The translations under genes and the position numbers were made by a program. The notes under the pieces were generated by a model, which did no database searches, had not been told where the DNA came from, and was given only the letters and a program-made list of their open reading frames with translations. Shown here one piece after another: positions 32,661 through 43,013 of a DNA stretch of 58,436 nt. The DNA is from Thermomicrobiaceae bacterium (lineage in GTDB: Bacteria; Chloroflexota; Chloroflexia; Thermomicrobiales; Thermomicrobiaceae): contig JADBJL010000030.1 in assembly GCA_014874455.1 (NCBI GenBank), forward strand, positions 1 to 58,436, given 5' to 3'. Within the stretch, counting starts at the first letter, position 1; each line of letters begins with the position of its first letter.

Positions 32661-33230
32661 CTACTCGCCCCGGCGATAGGTGCCCGTCAGCACCCCGCGC
32701 GCCAGCGCGTGGCCGGCGATCGCCTCCAGCACCGCCGCTCGCCGGGCACCAGGCGGCAGGTCGAGCGGGGCATCGAGCGCGTAGATCGCAAAGCGGTAGC
32801 GGTGCTGCTCGCCGCGCGGCGGGCAGGGGCCGCCGTAGCCGATCCGGCCGAAGTCGTTCTCGCCCTGCTTCCCGCCGCCCGGCAGTTCGCCCTCGGCCAG
32901 CGAGCGGGCATCCGCTGGCAGGTCGTAGACGAGCCAGTGGGTGAAGACCCCGCCAGGCGCGTCGGGGTCGTCCATGACGAGGGCGAGGGCGCGCGTCCCC
33001 TCGGGTGGATCCGACCAGGTGAGCGGCGGCGAGCGGTCCTCGCCGTCGCAGGTGAAGCGCAGGGGGATCGCCGCCCCCTCGGCGAAGGCGGGGCTGGTGA
33101 GGCTCATCGTCACAGGCGCCTCCGGCAGCTCCGGGGCACCGCGCCTGCCCGGCAGCGCGCAGGAAGCCAGGGCCAGGCTGAGCAGCCCGACCACGCACAG
33201 CGCCGCCGGGAGTCTCCTCATTCGGTTCAT
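32661..33230 (-). CDS. PEBP/YbhB-family lipoprotein
   Basis: A 189-residue protein with a lipoprotein signal (RRLPAALCVVGLLSLALASC, Cys24) and a phosphatidylethanolamine-binding-protein fold: FAEGAAIPLRFTCDGEDRSP, DDPDAPGGVFTHWLVYDLPA, GGPCPPRGEQHRYRFAIYAL. The conserved DPDAP and GPCPP-x-G-x-H-R-Y-F motifs form the anion-binding site. Bacterial YbhB/YbcL proteins of this type have no established substrate. It is 73 bp from the menG start and may be co-transcribed with it. Confidence 0.92.
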   Translation of the reverse strand: MNRMRRLPAALCVVGLLSLALASCALPGRRGAPELPEAPVTMSLTSPAFAEGAAIPLRFTCDGEDRSPPLTWSDPPEGTRALALVMDDPDAPGGVFTHWLVYDLPADARSLAEGELPGGGKQGENDFGRIGYGGPCPPRGEQHRYRFAIYALDAPLDLPPGARRAAVLEAIAGHALARGVLTGTYRRGE

Positions 33231-33501
33231 GCTTCCCTCCGGCCTTCCAGTCTACGGCAAGCGCCTCGCCTCGCGCACCGGACACAACGGCCGGTGGCGA
33301 GATCGAGCGGCACGGTCTTCCCCGGAACGAGACGCCGCGCCTAGCACTGCCCGGCGGCAGGCGCCGGAACAGGCAATGATCCGGCCGCTCTTTCAGCGCG
33401 CTGGCGATGCTGGCGAGGATAACCTCGATCCAAAGCGCTCGGCGCGATCGCGTATCACGCCTTGCCGGCACGAGGGTACTCCGCGCGCAGGTGAGAAGCT
33501 G

Positions 33502-33972
33502 ATGGCCGAGCGAGCGTTCGGAGAGCGCGCGCAGATCCGGTGGGCCGAGCCGGGCGAGGCGGAGGCGCTGACTGCGCTCTCGCTGCGCTCGAAGGCCTTC
33601 TGGGGCTACGGCGAGGCCTTCATAGCCGCTGTCGCCCCCGAGCAGCTCGCGCGTCGCCCGGCCTACGTGCTGGAGGCGGAGGGCCGGGTGGCCGGCTTCT
33701 ACCTGCTGGAGCCGATCGACGAGCGTGAGGTGGAGCTGAGCGCCCTGTTCGTCGAGCCGGACGCGATCGGCCGGGGCCACGGCCGCTCGCTGATGGAGCA
33801 CGCCACCGCCATGGCGAAGCGCCTGGGCTACCGCGCGATGCTGATCCACAGCGATCCCAACGCGGAGCCGTTCTACCGCGCGATGGGCGCCGAGCCGATC
33901 GGCACGGTGCCCTCCGGCAGCATCCCTGGGCGCATGCTGCCGCTGCTCCGGGTTGACCTGGAGCACGCCTGA
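33502..33972 (+). CDS. GNAT-family acetyltransferase
   Basis: A 156-residue GNAT protein. The acetyl-CoA-binding motif is VEPDAIGRGHGRSLMEHATA, preceded by the beta-4 strand EVELSALFVEPD and followed by YRAMLIHSDPNAEPFYRAMG. The N-terminus IRWAEPGEAEALTALSLRSK is typical of small GNATs. The substrate is unknown. ATG 33502 is chosen because the preceding open frame is non-coding; a weak GGTGAGAAG site precedes it. Confidence 0.88.
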   Translation: MAERAFGERAQIRWAEPGEAEALTALSLRSKAFWGYGEAFIAAVAPEQLARRPAYVLEAEGRVAGFYLLEPIDEREVELSALFVEPDAIGRGHGRSLMEHATAMAKRLGYRAMLIHSDPNAEPFYRAMGAEPIGTVPSGSIPGRMLPLLRVDLEHA

Positions 33973-33985
33973 CAGGGTCGGCCGG

Positions 33986-34519
33986 TCAGGCCGGAGCCGC
34001 TGGCAGCCGGCGGAGCTCCTTGCGCATCACCCAACAGAGCCGCTTGTTGTTGTTCGGTCGCTCGTCGTCGACGGCGTAGCCCTGGCGCTCCCAGAAGCGC
34101 CGCGCCTCGGGGCGCGAGGTCAGCACGGCGAGGTGGACTTCTTCCCAGCCCTCGTCCACCAAGGCCGCCTCGATCGCAGCCGCGGCCTCAGCGCCGAGAC
34201 CGCGACGCTGCTGATCCCGCCTGAGCAGCAAGAGCCCGATCCAGGGGGCCGGCTCTCGCGGGTGCGGGACGAGCAGACACGCGGTGCCGATCAGCTCGCC
34301 GCTCTCCTTGAGCCGGATCGCCAGGCAACGGGAGTTCTCCCGCGTCGTCTCCTGCCAGAGGTAGAGCTCCACGTCCTCGAGCTGATAGCGCTCCTTGTCC
34401 TCAGCGGCCTCGAGGTAATCCGCATTGCTGTTGAAGACCGGGAGGAACTCTTCGGGCCGATCGCCTGGCCCGACCGGGGCGATCAGTAGCCGTTCGGTCT
34501 CGATCTCCACACCTGTCAC
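33986..34519 (-). CDS. GNAT-family acetyltransferase (RimJ/RimL type)
   Basis: A 177-residue protein with a GTG start: VEIETERLLIAPVGPGDRPE, RCLAIRLKESGELIGTACLL, LLLLRRDQQRRGLGAEAAAA (acetyl-CoA loop QRRGLG) and LTSRPEARRFWERQGYAVDD. This is the layout of RimJ/RimL-like N-acetyltransferases. The acceptor is unknown. It converges with the other GNAT gene with 13 bp between their stops and is 14 bp downstream of the DUF2203 gene, so probably co-transcribed with it. Confidence 0.9.
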   Translation of the reverse strand: MTGVEIETERLLIAPVGPGDRPEEFLPVFNSNADYLEAAEDKERYQLEDVELYLWQETTRENSRCLAIRLKESGELIGTACLLVPHPREPAPWIGLLLLRRDQQRRGLGAEAAAAIEAALVDEGWEEVHLAVLTSRPEARRFWERQGYAVDDERPNNNKRLCWVMRKELRRLPAAPA

Positions 34520-34533
34520 CTTTGATCCGCTCT

Positions 34534-34935
34534 CTACTCCAGGGGCTGGCGGCCACGGTAGCCGGCGTCCAGTTCATGCCAATACTCGACCGTCGGCTCG
34601 TCGACCTTCCAGCAGAGGTAAACCTCGCGGCCGTCGCGCAGGCTGGGGAAATCGACTAAGCCCAGGTCGAGGTCTTTCACCTCGACACCCAGTTCGTTGA
34701 TCGCCCGGAGCTTCTGGCGGAGCGCCCGTACCAGCTCGGTCAGCCGCCGCTCGTGCTCCAGCGCCTGGAAGGCATGGCCGTTCTGCTGGATGAGCTGCGC
34801 CAGTCGGCGCAGCACCTCCACCTCGAAGTCGACCTGTTGCTTCTCGGCCTGCATCGCGGTCAACAGGCCGCGCAGCCGGGGAACGAGCGCCCGTGCCTCC
34901 TCGACCGTGAAGTACCTGGCGAAGCGCCTGCTCAT
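34534..34935 (-). CDS. DUF2203 family protein
   Basis: A 133-residue protein with the DUF2203 pattern: RYFTVEEARALVPRLRGLLT at the N-terminus, a long coiled-coil-like helix (EVEVLRRLAQLIQQNGHAFQ, LTELVRALRQKLRAINELGV) and the ending EVKDLDLGLVDFPSLRDGRE with VYLCWKVDEPTVEYWHELDA. The family is common in Chloroflexota and Firmicutes; its function is unknown. Confidence 0.88.
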   Translation of the reverse strand: MSRRFARYFTVEEARALVPRLRGLLTAMQAEKQQVDFEVEVLRRLAQLIQQNGHAFQALEHERRLTELVRALRQKLRAINELGVEVKDLDLGLVDFPSLRDGREVYLCWKVDEPTVEYWHELDAGYRGRQPLE

Positions 34936-35077
34936 CCCGGGTCTCCGGTCGCGACGAAGCCGGCTCGCTCTTGCGCGTCACCGGGTGTCCGGCCACACTC
35001 TACGTCCAGTCTAGCACGTACCCCCGCTCGCCGTACCCGGGCGAGCGCGGCGGAAGGCATCGACGCGAGGAACAAGG

Positions 35078-36025
35078 GTGAATGATCCGGCAACCACCCA
35101 GGCGACCGAGACCCGGCCGCCGACCACCACCGATCTGGTCGGGCATCTCCTGCTCACCTTCACCGCCCTCATGTGGGGGGCCTCGTTCGTCGGCACCAAG
35201 CTCGTCATCGACGCAGTTCCGCCCCTCACGCTGGGGTTCATACGGGCGGTACTGGCAAGCCTGCTGCTCGCAACCTGTACCCGGCTGGCCGGGCACCGGC
35301 TGGCCGTTCCCTGGCGGGAATGGCGCTGGCTGGCGCTGCTGGGAGCGCTCGGGGTCGGCTACTTCTACATCGGAATCAACCTGGCGCTTGAATGGACGAC
35401 CGCGAGCGCGGCCTCGCTCCTGACCCTGCCCTACCCGGTGATGACCGCGATCGGAGCACGACTCTTCCTGAAGGAAACGCTCGGCCCGCGGCGGGCCGCC
35501 GGTATCGCTCTCGCCCTGGCCGGCGCGACGGTGCTGACACTTGCGACGACCAGTGAGGGTATAGGCGGCGCCTGGATGGGCAACCTGCTGGCCTTCTCGA
35601 CTACGATCGCCTGGACGGCGTACACGCTGATCGGCCGCGAGGTGCTGCCCCGCGTGTCGTCACTCGTCGCGACGACGCATATCATGACGGCCGGCGCGCT
35701 GGCCCTGCTGCCGCTCGCGCTGGTCGAACTCGCTGCAGGTGAGCTACCGCGCTTCACCGGCGAGTCGCTTGCCGTGACCGCCTTCCTCGGGCTGGCCTGC
35801 ACCGGCGCGGCGTACCTCACCTGGAACCGGGGGCTGGCGCTCCTGGGCGCCACCCGAGCCGCCGTCTACCTCTACGTGCAGCCGCTGGCGGTGATCCTCT
35901 TGGCCATCCCGATCCTGGGCGAGCGCCTGACGTTCCCCACGGTCACTGGAGGGCTGGTGGTGGTGCTGGGAACCTGGCTGGTCATGCAGTCCGAGCGCCC
36001 GCAGCCGTCGTCCCACGAGCCATGA
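35078..36025 (+). CDS. EamA/DMT-family transporter
   Basis: A 315-residue protein with ten hydrophobic helices in two EamA repeats: LTFTALMWGASFVGTKLVID in the first, LLAFSTTIAWTAYTLIGREV and YLTWNRGLALLGATRAAVYL in the second, and the family ending PLAVILLAIPILGERLTFPT. Such proteins export metabolites or amino acids. The GTG at 35078 follows AAGGG weakly. Substrate not predictable. Confidence 0.92.
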   Translation: MNDPATTQATETRPPTTTDLVGHLLLTFTALMWGASFVGTKLVIDAVPPLTLGFIRAVLASLLLATCTRLAGHRLAVPWREWRWLALLGALGVGYFYIGINLALEWTTASAASLLTLPYPVMTAIGARLFLKETLGPRRAAGIALALAGATVLTLATTSEGIGGAWMGNLLAFSTTIAWTAYTLIGREVLPRVSSLVATTHIMTAGALALLPLALVELAAGELPRFTGESLAVTAFLGLACTGAAYLTWNRGLALLGATRAAVYLYVQPLAVILLAIPILGERLTFPTVTGGLVVVLGTWLVMQSERPQPSSHEP

Positions 36026-36304
36026 GCCCCCGCCGCTTCACCCTGACCGAGCGAACGGAAGAGGATGAGAGCGTCCACCCTGCACGGAGACGTGGACGAC
36101 TAGGCGCCACCGACGCTGCCGGGCTGGCACGAGCGACTCCGGCGATCCGGTACACTGGGCAGAGCGGCAGGGGCGATCTCTCGCGGGAAGGGATGTCGCT
36201 CTCTCCGGGGAATAGAACGGTCTGGATATGACAGCGTCACGATCATGGCTCGGCATGCTCCAGGTCAGAGTAGCAGCCAGCGGCGAGCGGCAGGGCGAGC
36301 GTAG

Positions 36305-37336
<1,032 letters not shown>

Positions 37337-37364
37337 GCTGCGCGGCGGTCACTGGCCTTCCACC

Positions 37365-39638
37365 TCAGAAGGGCAGGTCGTCCTCGGCCGGGGCAGCGAC
37401 CCCAGCCGACCAGGTACGGTACTCCCACAGCTCGTCTTCGAAGCCGTCCAGGAGCGGCGATGCCCCGGCAGCCGGACGGACGACAGCGAGCGAGCGCGTG
37501 GCCCGGCTCATCGCCACGTACGCCACCCGGCGCCACGACTCGACGCTCTCCCGCACCTCTTCCGAGGATACCTGGCTCCAGCCGACCGGAGGCGGCTCCC
37601 AGTTGGGCAGCAGCACGACTACGACGTCGAACTCGAGCCCCTTCGCGTTGTGCCAGGTCAGCACCTTCACGCTGTTCACGGGCGTGACTGCACGGCCGTG
37701 CACGACGAGTTCGTTCGGCTCGCCGTGCAGGTGCAGCGCCCTCGACGCATCGGCCGCGTGCTGGTTGGTCGGCGCGAGCACCGCGCAGCGGCCTGCCGGA
37801 ACCCTGAGGGGCTTGCGCTGCTCCCGCAGCGTCTCGACCAGCGGGAGCGACCAGGCTGGCACACGCGTGGAAGGGTCGTCCTGCAGCGGGAGCTCGGCGT
37901 CCCATCCTTCGACCAGGACGAGCAGCGGCCTAGTCTTCCCGGCTCGTTTGCGATGCGCCTCCACCGGATCCCCTTCGGCCACGGCGCCCGGCATGTAGTG
38001 CAGATACGCCCTAGCGGCCCCAACGATCTCCGGCGGACAGCGGTGGCCGGTCGCGAGCTTCAGGTGGACAGCGTCGCGGAATTCCTGTTCCGGGAGCTTC
38101 CAGCGGAACGTCCGCTGGTAGAGCGACTGGCCGGTGTCGCCAGCCAGCACGAGGAAGCGCCGGTCGCGGCACAGCTCCGCCAGGAGCCGCAGTCCGACGA
38201 GGTCGAAGTCCTGCACCTCGTCGGCGACGACCGCGTCGTAGCGCTCCGCATCCGGGTCGGCGCGCAAGCGATCGAGCGCGTGCTGGCGCCGCTGGCCGGC
38301 GAGGAGCGCGTCCTCCTGGAGCAGCAGGTCGCAGAAGACCTCGTAGAGGCGCCAGACTGCCCGGCGCTGCGTCTCGTTCAGCGGCACGCGCCGGCCGGCG
38401 CGGTCAGCCCCCAGGTACTCGTCGACGGCGCGCAACCCGCGCCCGACGATGACTTCCTCGATCTCGTCGATGAGATAGCCGTCGCTGACCCCTCGGAGGC
38501 TCGCAGCGAAGCGCCGATCCTGGTCGGCCGTCGGGCTCAGCAGCCGAAAGAACGCGTCCGAGCGAGCCTGCCGGAAGAGCGCTCGCTTCGCCTGCTCTTG
38601 GATCAGTTGGACGGTATCGTCGCTCCAGAGCCGCTGCACTTCCTGATCCAGCGTCACGACACGCACTGCAAACCGGTCGCGAGACTCCAGCACCTGGCGC
38701 AGGATGCGCTCGGCGGCGGCCGCCAGTGTGCGCGTGAAGGTGACGTAGAGAAGGCGTGGGTCGCGGATACCGTCGGCCCGCAGCCGCTCGAGCAGCGCCC
38801 CCACCGCGTACAGCGCGACCACGGTCTTCCCGGTGCCGGGCCCGCCGCTGACGATGAACGGCCCCGGACGGCTCCGGATCTGGTCGAGCACGTCGCGCTG
38901 CCGCGGGTCGAGGTCGAGCCGCAGACGCCCACGGCTGGCGAGCAGCGCGGCGAGCGTCGCACCCTCCTCGAGCAGGAAGGTAGACTCGTCGAGGAGCGGA
39001 TCGAGCGGCTGGCCGCAGACCGCGTCGAGCAGGCGCTGTGCCTGCCGCTCGGGGAGTGTGGACAGCACCGCGAGCAACCCGTCCTCGGTCGTGCACTCCA
39101 GCAGCCGCGGCCAGTACGTGCGCTCGATGCGCAGCCGCTCCAGCAATTCTTCCGTGATCGCTCGCGGTAGCGGGCGAGCCTCTGGGGGTGCTTGCTCGCC
39201 AGCGACGTTCCCTGAACTCGCCAGATCAACCCCGGGCGGGCTGTCTCCCTGGGGGATGTCTGCATGAGCCTCCGTCTGCCCAGCGCCGTTACCGGCCGCC
39301 AGGCGCTCGGCCAGCTCCTCAGCCTCCGGATCCTCGATCAACACGATGTAGTCGCCGCTGTCCGGGAGCTGCTCGTGGCGGTAGGCGTCTCGCCGGTGCT
39401 CGACGGCGAGGAGATCCACGCCGCAGTCGCGGATGCGGTAGAAGACCCGGTACTTGTTGACCCTGAGCCGGTAGACATCAGGGTAGCACTCGAGGCGCTG
39501 TCTATGAGACCCGTCCGAATGCGGGTTGTCCCGAAGCTCGCGCGCCCGCCGCTCGATCTGGTGCTGCGTAGTAGGGGACAACGAGAGCATCTGGCGGAGA
39601 AAGGTATGCGTGAAGCGTAACTGGTAGCGGTCGCACAT
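37365..39638 (-). CDS. RelE-like domain fused to UvrD/Rep-type SF1 helicase
   Basis: A 757-residue protein. Residues 1-95 resemble RelE/ParE toxins (YQLRFTHTFLRQMLSLSPTT, ECYPDVYRLRVNKYRVFYRI, VDLLAVEHRRDAYR). After a variable linker (about 105-160), the helicase part has ILDLDPRQRDVLDQIRS-like motif Q, GGPGTGKTVVALYAVGALLE (Walker A, near 265), VVADEVQDFDLVGLRLLAEL (motif II), LVLAGDTGQSLYQRTFRWKL (motif III) and LTWHNAKGLEFDVVVVLLPN (motifs V-VI region), ending in YVAMSRATRSLAVVRPAAGA. The start at MCDRYQLRF (39638) is where homology begins. A TTGACA-N17-CAGAAT promoter-like pair lies at 39707-39735 (minus). It probably acts in DNA repair or defence; no antitoxin gene is adjacent. Confidence 0.88.
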   Translation of the reverse strand: MCDRYQLRFTHTFLRQMLSLSPTTQHQIERRARELRDNPHSDGSHRQRLECYPDVYRLRVNKYRVFYRIRDCGVDLLAVEHRRDAYRHEQLPDSGDYIVLIEDPEAEELAERLAAGNGAGQTEAHADIPQGDSPPGVDLASSGNVAGEQAPPEARPLPRAITEELLERLRIERTYWPRLLECTTEDGLLAVLSTLPERQAQRLLDAVCGQPLDPLLDESTFLLEEGATLAALLASRGRLRLDLDPRQRDVLDQIRSRPGPFIVSGGPGTGKTVVALYAVGALLERLRADGIRDPRLLYVTFTRTLAAAAERILRQVLESRDRFAVRVVTLDQEVQRLWSDDTVQLIQEQAKRALFRQARSDAFFRLLSPTADQDRRFAASLRGVSDGYLIDEIEEVIVGRGLRAVDEYLGADRAGRRVPLNETQRRAVWRLYEVFCDLLLQEDALLAGQRRQHALDRLRADPDAERYDAVVADEVQDFDLVGLRLLAELCRDRRFLVLAGDTGQSLYQRTFRWKLPEQEFRDAVHLKLATGHRCPPEIVGAARAYLHYMPGAVAEGDPVEAHRKRAGKTRPLLVLVEGWDAELPLQDDPSTRVPAWSLPLVETLREQRKPLRVPAGRCAVLAPTNQHAADASRALHLHGEPNELVVHGRAVTPVNSVKVLTWHNAKGLEFDVVVVLLPNWEPPPVGWSQVSSEEVRESVESWRRVAYVAMSRATRSLAVVRPAAGASPLLDGFEDELWEYRTWSAGVAAPAEDDLPF

Positions 39639-39948
39639 CGCTGGCCTCCCCGAGCCGAGCGGATAGGGGGTTCCTGCCGGAGTCCAGTTCAATCGATGAT
39701 GCGCTCATTCTGGGGGCAGCCGATTTAACTGTCAACATGTACGGACGGTCAGAATCCTGGCTCCCCCTTGAACCAGCACGGGGACGAGGTCAGGGAAAGC
39801 TCTGACGGCGGAACGATTGCCGACTCGCTGGCGGCAAACGGGCGTCGCCCACGGGCTGTGCCGTAGAACCGATCCCGGAGGCAGCTCTCGGAGCCTGCAT
39901 GGCCAGAGTGCAGCGGATACGGTACAGTTTCTTGTCTGTGGAGGGCAT
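39639..39948. other. Intergenic region between divergent helicase and importer genes
   Basis: No gene or recognised riboswitch. It carries the probable helicase promoter (minus strand, 39707-39735) and the GGAGGGC ribosome site of the importer permease just before 39949. Short open frames in it look non-coding. Confidence 0.4.
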
Positions 39949-41073
39949 ATGCGGCGCGGAAGTGGGCAAACGAGCCGCCTCGGGAGTGAGACAAGCCTCA
40001 GGACTGCTTTGACTAGGGCGGCAGATCAGCCTTCTGCACGCGCAACCGGCCGGGCGATCCCACTTGCCAGCTTCGGTGCAGTCCGCCGCCTGATGGTTCT
40101 GCTGGTGCTGCTCCTGACGGTAGGATTCCTCTCCTTGCTCATCGGCCGGTACCCGATCAGCCCATCGGCCGTGCTCGGCATCCTGGCCTCGGCCCTCTTG
40201 CCGACCACGTCGGCTGCGCCCGACACGATGACCACGGTCGTGCTGGACGTCCGTATCCCGCGTGTCGTGGCTGGGGCGGTCGTCGGCGGCGCACTGGCAG
40301 CCGCGGGCGCAGCCTACCAGAGCCTTTTCAAGAACCCGCTCGCCTCGCCTGGCCTGCTCGGCGTCACCTCCGGCGCCGGGTTCGGCGCGGCGCTGGCCTT
40401 GCTCCTCGGCCTGCCATGGCTAGCCGTGCAGGCGTCCGCCTTCACATTCGGCCTGATGGCGGTTACGATCGCCTACGTCGTCGCACGCTCGCTGGGTAAC
40501 GGGTCACTGGTCGTCCTGATCCTGGCCGGAGTGGTGATCTCCGCCTTCTTTCAGGCCCTGATCTCGATCACGCAATATCTCGCCGACCCTCTGACCACGC
40601 TGCCGTCCATTACCTTCTGGCTTATGGGCGGACTGGGGAAAGTGACCACGCGTGACGTGCTGGCACTGGTGCCGATCTCGATCGGCCTCTTCGTCCTCCT
40701 GGCGCTCCGCTGGCGGGTTAACGTTTTGTCACTCGGCGACGAGGAAGCGATAGCCCTGGGGGTCGATCTGGCCCGCACGCGCCTGATCGTCGTCCTCAGC
40801 GCGACGTTGATGACCGCAGCCGCAGTCAGCCTCAGCGGGATCATCGGCTGGGTCGGGCTGGTGGTGCCACACCTGGCGCGCGCCGTCGTCGGGCCGAATT
40901 TCCCAGTGCTCCTCCCGGCCTCGTTTCTGCTCGGCGGTTCCTTCCTCGTCGCGATCGACACCATCGCACGCAGCGCCACCAGCGCGGAAATCCCGCTGGG
41001 TATCCTCACCGCACTCATCGGGGCACCGTTCTTTATCGCGTTGCTGGCCCGTGCACGCCAGGGCTGGGTATGA
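39949..41073 (+). CDS. FecCD-family ABC transporter permease
   Basis: A 374-residue permease of the iron-siderophore/cobalamin/heme type (BtuC/FecCD), with about ten membrane helices after an N-terminal cytosolic tail of roughly 45 residues. Family marks are IGRYPISPSAVLGILASALL, LDVRIPRVVAGAVVGGALAA, AYQSLFKNPLASPGLLGVTS, LGDEEAIALGVDLARTRLIV and GIIGWVGLVVPHLARAVVGP. It overlaps the ATPase gene by 4 bp. With the ATPase and binding protein it forms a complete importer for a metal chelate. Confidence 0.94.
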   Translation: MRRGSGQTSRLGSETSLRTALTRAADQPSARATGRAIPLASFGAVRRLMVLLVLLLTVGFLSLLIGRYPISPSAVLGILASALLPTTSAAPDTMTTVVLDVRIPRVVAGAVVGGALAAAGAAYQSLFKNPLASPGLLGVTSGAGFGAALALLLGLPWLAVQASAFTFGLMAVTIAYVVARSLGNGSLVVLILAGVVISAFFQALISITQYLADPLTTLPSITFWLMGGLGKVTTRDVLALVPISIGLFVLLALRWRVNVLSLGDEEAIALGVDLARTRLIVVLSATLMTAAAVSLSGIIGWVGLVVPHLARAVVGPNFPVLLPASFLLGGSFLVAIDTIARSATSAEIPLGILTALIGAPFFIALLARARQGWV

Positions 41074-41858
41074 CGCTCACGGTCGACTGGCTCGAGTTCG
41101 AGTATCCGGGGCGCGGAGTGGTGCTCGATAGCGTCTCGCTCAAGGTGTGCCCCGGGGAAACGCTCGCCATCCTCGGCCCCAACGGATCAGGCAAGACGAC
41201 GTTGCTCCGCTGCCTCCTGGGCATGAACCGGTCGTATCGCGGAACCATCAGGCTCGACGGCCGTGACCTGCGCACGCTCCCGCGCGCTGAGGTCGCCAGG
41301 AGCGTGGCGTACGTTCCCCAGTTGACCAGCCTGGTCTTCCCGTTCACCGTCTTCGACGTCGTCCTGATGGGACGCACGCCGCACCTCAAGCCGTTCGGCA
41401 CGCCGGCCCGGCGTGACCACGAGCTGGCCTGGGAAGCACTGGAGCGCGTCGGCATCGCTCACCTCGCCGGGCGTGCGCTCAGCGAGGTGAGCGGTGGCGA
41501 GCGGCAGCTTGCGCTCATTGCCCGCGCCCTGGCGCAGCAGTCCCGCTACCTCCTCCTCGACGAGCCGACAGCCAACCTCGACTTCGGCAACCAGGTGCGG
41601 GTGCTCGAGATCATTCGTACCCTCGCGCGCGACGGCTACGGCGTGCTGATGACGACCCATTTCCCCGACCATGTGTTTCTCGCCTGCACCCGCGTGGCCC
41701 TCTTGAAGGACGGCCGTATCCAGGCGAGCGGCACACCAGACGAAGTCGTCAGCGACGAGCAGCTCAGCGAGCTGTACGCGGTGCCGATCCATGTCGCCAG
41801 TGTGCCGATGGGGGATGAGCGACACTCAATGAAAGTGTGCTTACCGGTATTTCGCTGA
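41070..41858 (+). CDS. ABC transporter ATP-binding protein (FecE/BtuD type)
   Basis: A 262-residue ATPase: LAILGPNGSGKTTLLRCLLG (Walker A), the Q-loop AYVPQLTSLVFPFTVFDVVL, signature EVSGGERQLALIARALAQQS, Walker B YLLLDEPTANLDFGNQ and the switch His in LMTTHFPDHVFLA. It energises uptake by the FecCD-type permease. The start overlaps the permease stop (ATGA). Confidence 0.95.
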   Translation: MTLTVDWLEFEYPGRGVVLDSVSLKVCPGETLAILGPNGSGKTTLLRCLLGMNRSYRGTIRLDGRDLRTLPRAEVARSVAYVPQLTSLVFPFTVFDVVLMGRTPHLKPFGTPARRDHELAWEALERVGIAHLAGRALSEVSGGERQLALIARALAQQSRYLLLDEPTANLDFGNQVRVLEIIRTLARDGYGVLMTTHFPDHVFLACTRVALLKDGRIQASGTPDEVVSDEQLSELYAVPIHVASVPMGDERHSMKVCLPVFR

Positions 41859-41870
41859 GAAGGAGAAGTT

Positions 41871-42971
41871 GTGCGCTTCCGTGACGTCGAGATCTGGCCA
41901 CGACGGTCGGTGCTCCTCGCGCTCCTCGTGGCTGTTTTCGCTCTCGCCGCTTGCCAGTCCGGGCCGTTGTCGAATTCCGGTGCAGCCCTGCAGAGCTCTC
42001 CCCAGGCTGGGAGCATTCCGGAAGCGGGAAGACTGGTGACCGATTTCGCCGGCCGGCAGGTCGCGGTGCCGGCCACGATCGAGCGCGTGGTCACGATCGG
42101 CTCGCTGCCAGTCGTCAATAGCTTCGTGTTCGCCATGGGGTATGGCGACAAGATCGTCAACGGGCTGCCCCAGCGGTTCGACCCCTCGCGGTACAAGTAC
42201 CACTTCCTGTTCGGCCCGAAGATCGCCAGCTCGCCGATCATGGAGGGGCCGGACTATACGCCGAACATCGAAGAGATCTTGCGGGCACGGCCAGACGTGA
42301 TCCTGACCATGCAGGAGGTGGTCATCCAGCCGCTCGAGCAGCGCGGGCTACCAGTCATTTACCTTCAGTGGCGGGAACCTGAGGATATCCGCCAGGTGAT
42401 CCGCTTGCTCGGAGAGGTGTTCGGAGAGCAGGAACGGGCGGAAGCCTACGTCGCCTACTTCGACGAAACGGTCGAGCGGGTGCGGCGGCGCGTGGCGGAC
42501 ATCCCTGAGGACGAGCGTGTCACAGTGCTCTACATCGATCCGCAGACGATGGCCAACACCCACCTCATCACCGAGTGGTGGATCGAGGCGGCGGGCGGGA
42601 TCAGCGTGACCAAGCCTATCCACCGCAGCGAGAGCGTCTCGGTCACGCTCGAGCAGGTACTGGCCTGGGATCCTGACGTGATCGTCGTTCGGACGAAAAA
42701 GGACGCCGAACTGCTGCGCAGCGACGAGCGGTTCGCCTCACTCCGGGCCGTGCGGTCCGGCCGCGTCCACGTGACGCCGACCGGCGCGCACCTGTGGGCA
42801 CACCGCACGAGCGAGCAGCCGCTGACCGTGCTCTGGGCCGCCAAGACGTTCTATCCCGATCGTTTCACCGATCTCGACCTCGCTAAGGAGGCTCGCTCCT
42901 TCTACGCTCGCTTTTACGACACGGAGCTGACCGAGGAGCAGATCGCCGAGATCTTGGCCAGCGGGATGTAG
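41871..42971 (+). CDS. ABC transporter substrate-binding lipoprotein (FecB/BtuF type)
   Basis: A 366-residue lipoprotein with a GTG start after AGAAGGAGAAG. Signal RRSVLLALLVAVFALAACQS with lipobox LAAC (Cys28). The mature part is a class III binding protein (VTDFAGRQVAVPATIERVVT, NIEEILRARPDVILTMQEVV, WREPEDIRQVIRLLGEVFGE, LEQVLAWDPDVIVVRTKKDA). It would capture a ferric, cobalamin or other metal complex outside the membrane. A long N-terminal spacer (PLSNSGAALQSSPQAGSIPE) links lipid and fold. The ligand is not predictable. Confidence 0.93.
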   Translation: MRFRDVEIWPRRSVLLALLVAVFALAACQSGPLSNSGAALQSSPQAGSIPEAGRLVTDFAGRQVAVPATIERVVTIGSLPVVNSFVFAMGYGDKIVNGLPQRFDPSRYKYHFLFGPKIASSPIMEGPDYTPNIEEILRARPDVILTMQEVVIQPLEQRGLPVIYLQWREPEDIRQVIRLLGEVFGEQERAEAYVAYFDETVERVRRRVADIPEDERVTVLYIDPQTMANTHLITEWWIEAAGGISVTKPIHRSESVSVTLEQVLAWDPDVIVVRTKKDAELLRSDERFASLRAVRSGRVHVTPTGAHLWAHRTSEQPLTVLWAAKTFYPDRFTDLDLAKEARSFYARFYDTELTEEQIAEILASGM

Positions 42972-43013
42972 GCGTCCTATCCTGCCTGAGCGGCGCTCGC
43001 GGGCGCTGGTGAC

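Noticed and set aside
39749-39994. 81-codon minus-strand frame between helicase and importer genes
   Set aside because: Overlaps the importer start and has no ribosome site or coding character; also not a plausible antitoxin for the RelE-like domain.
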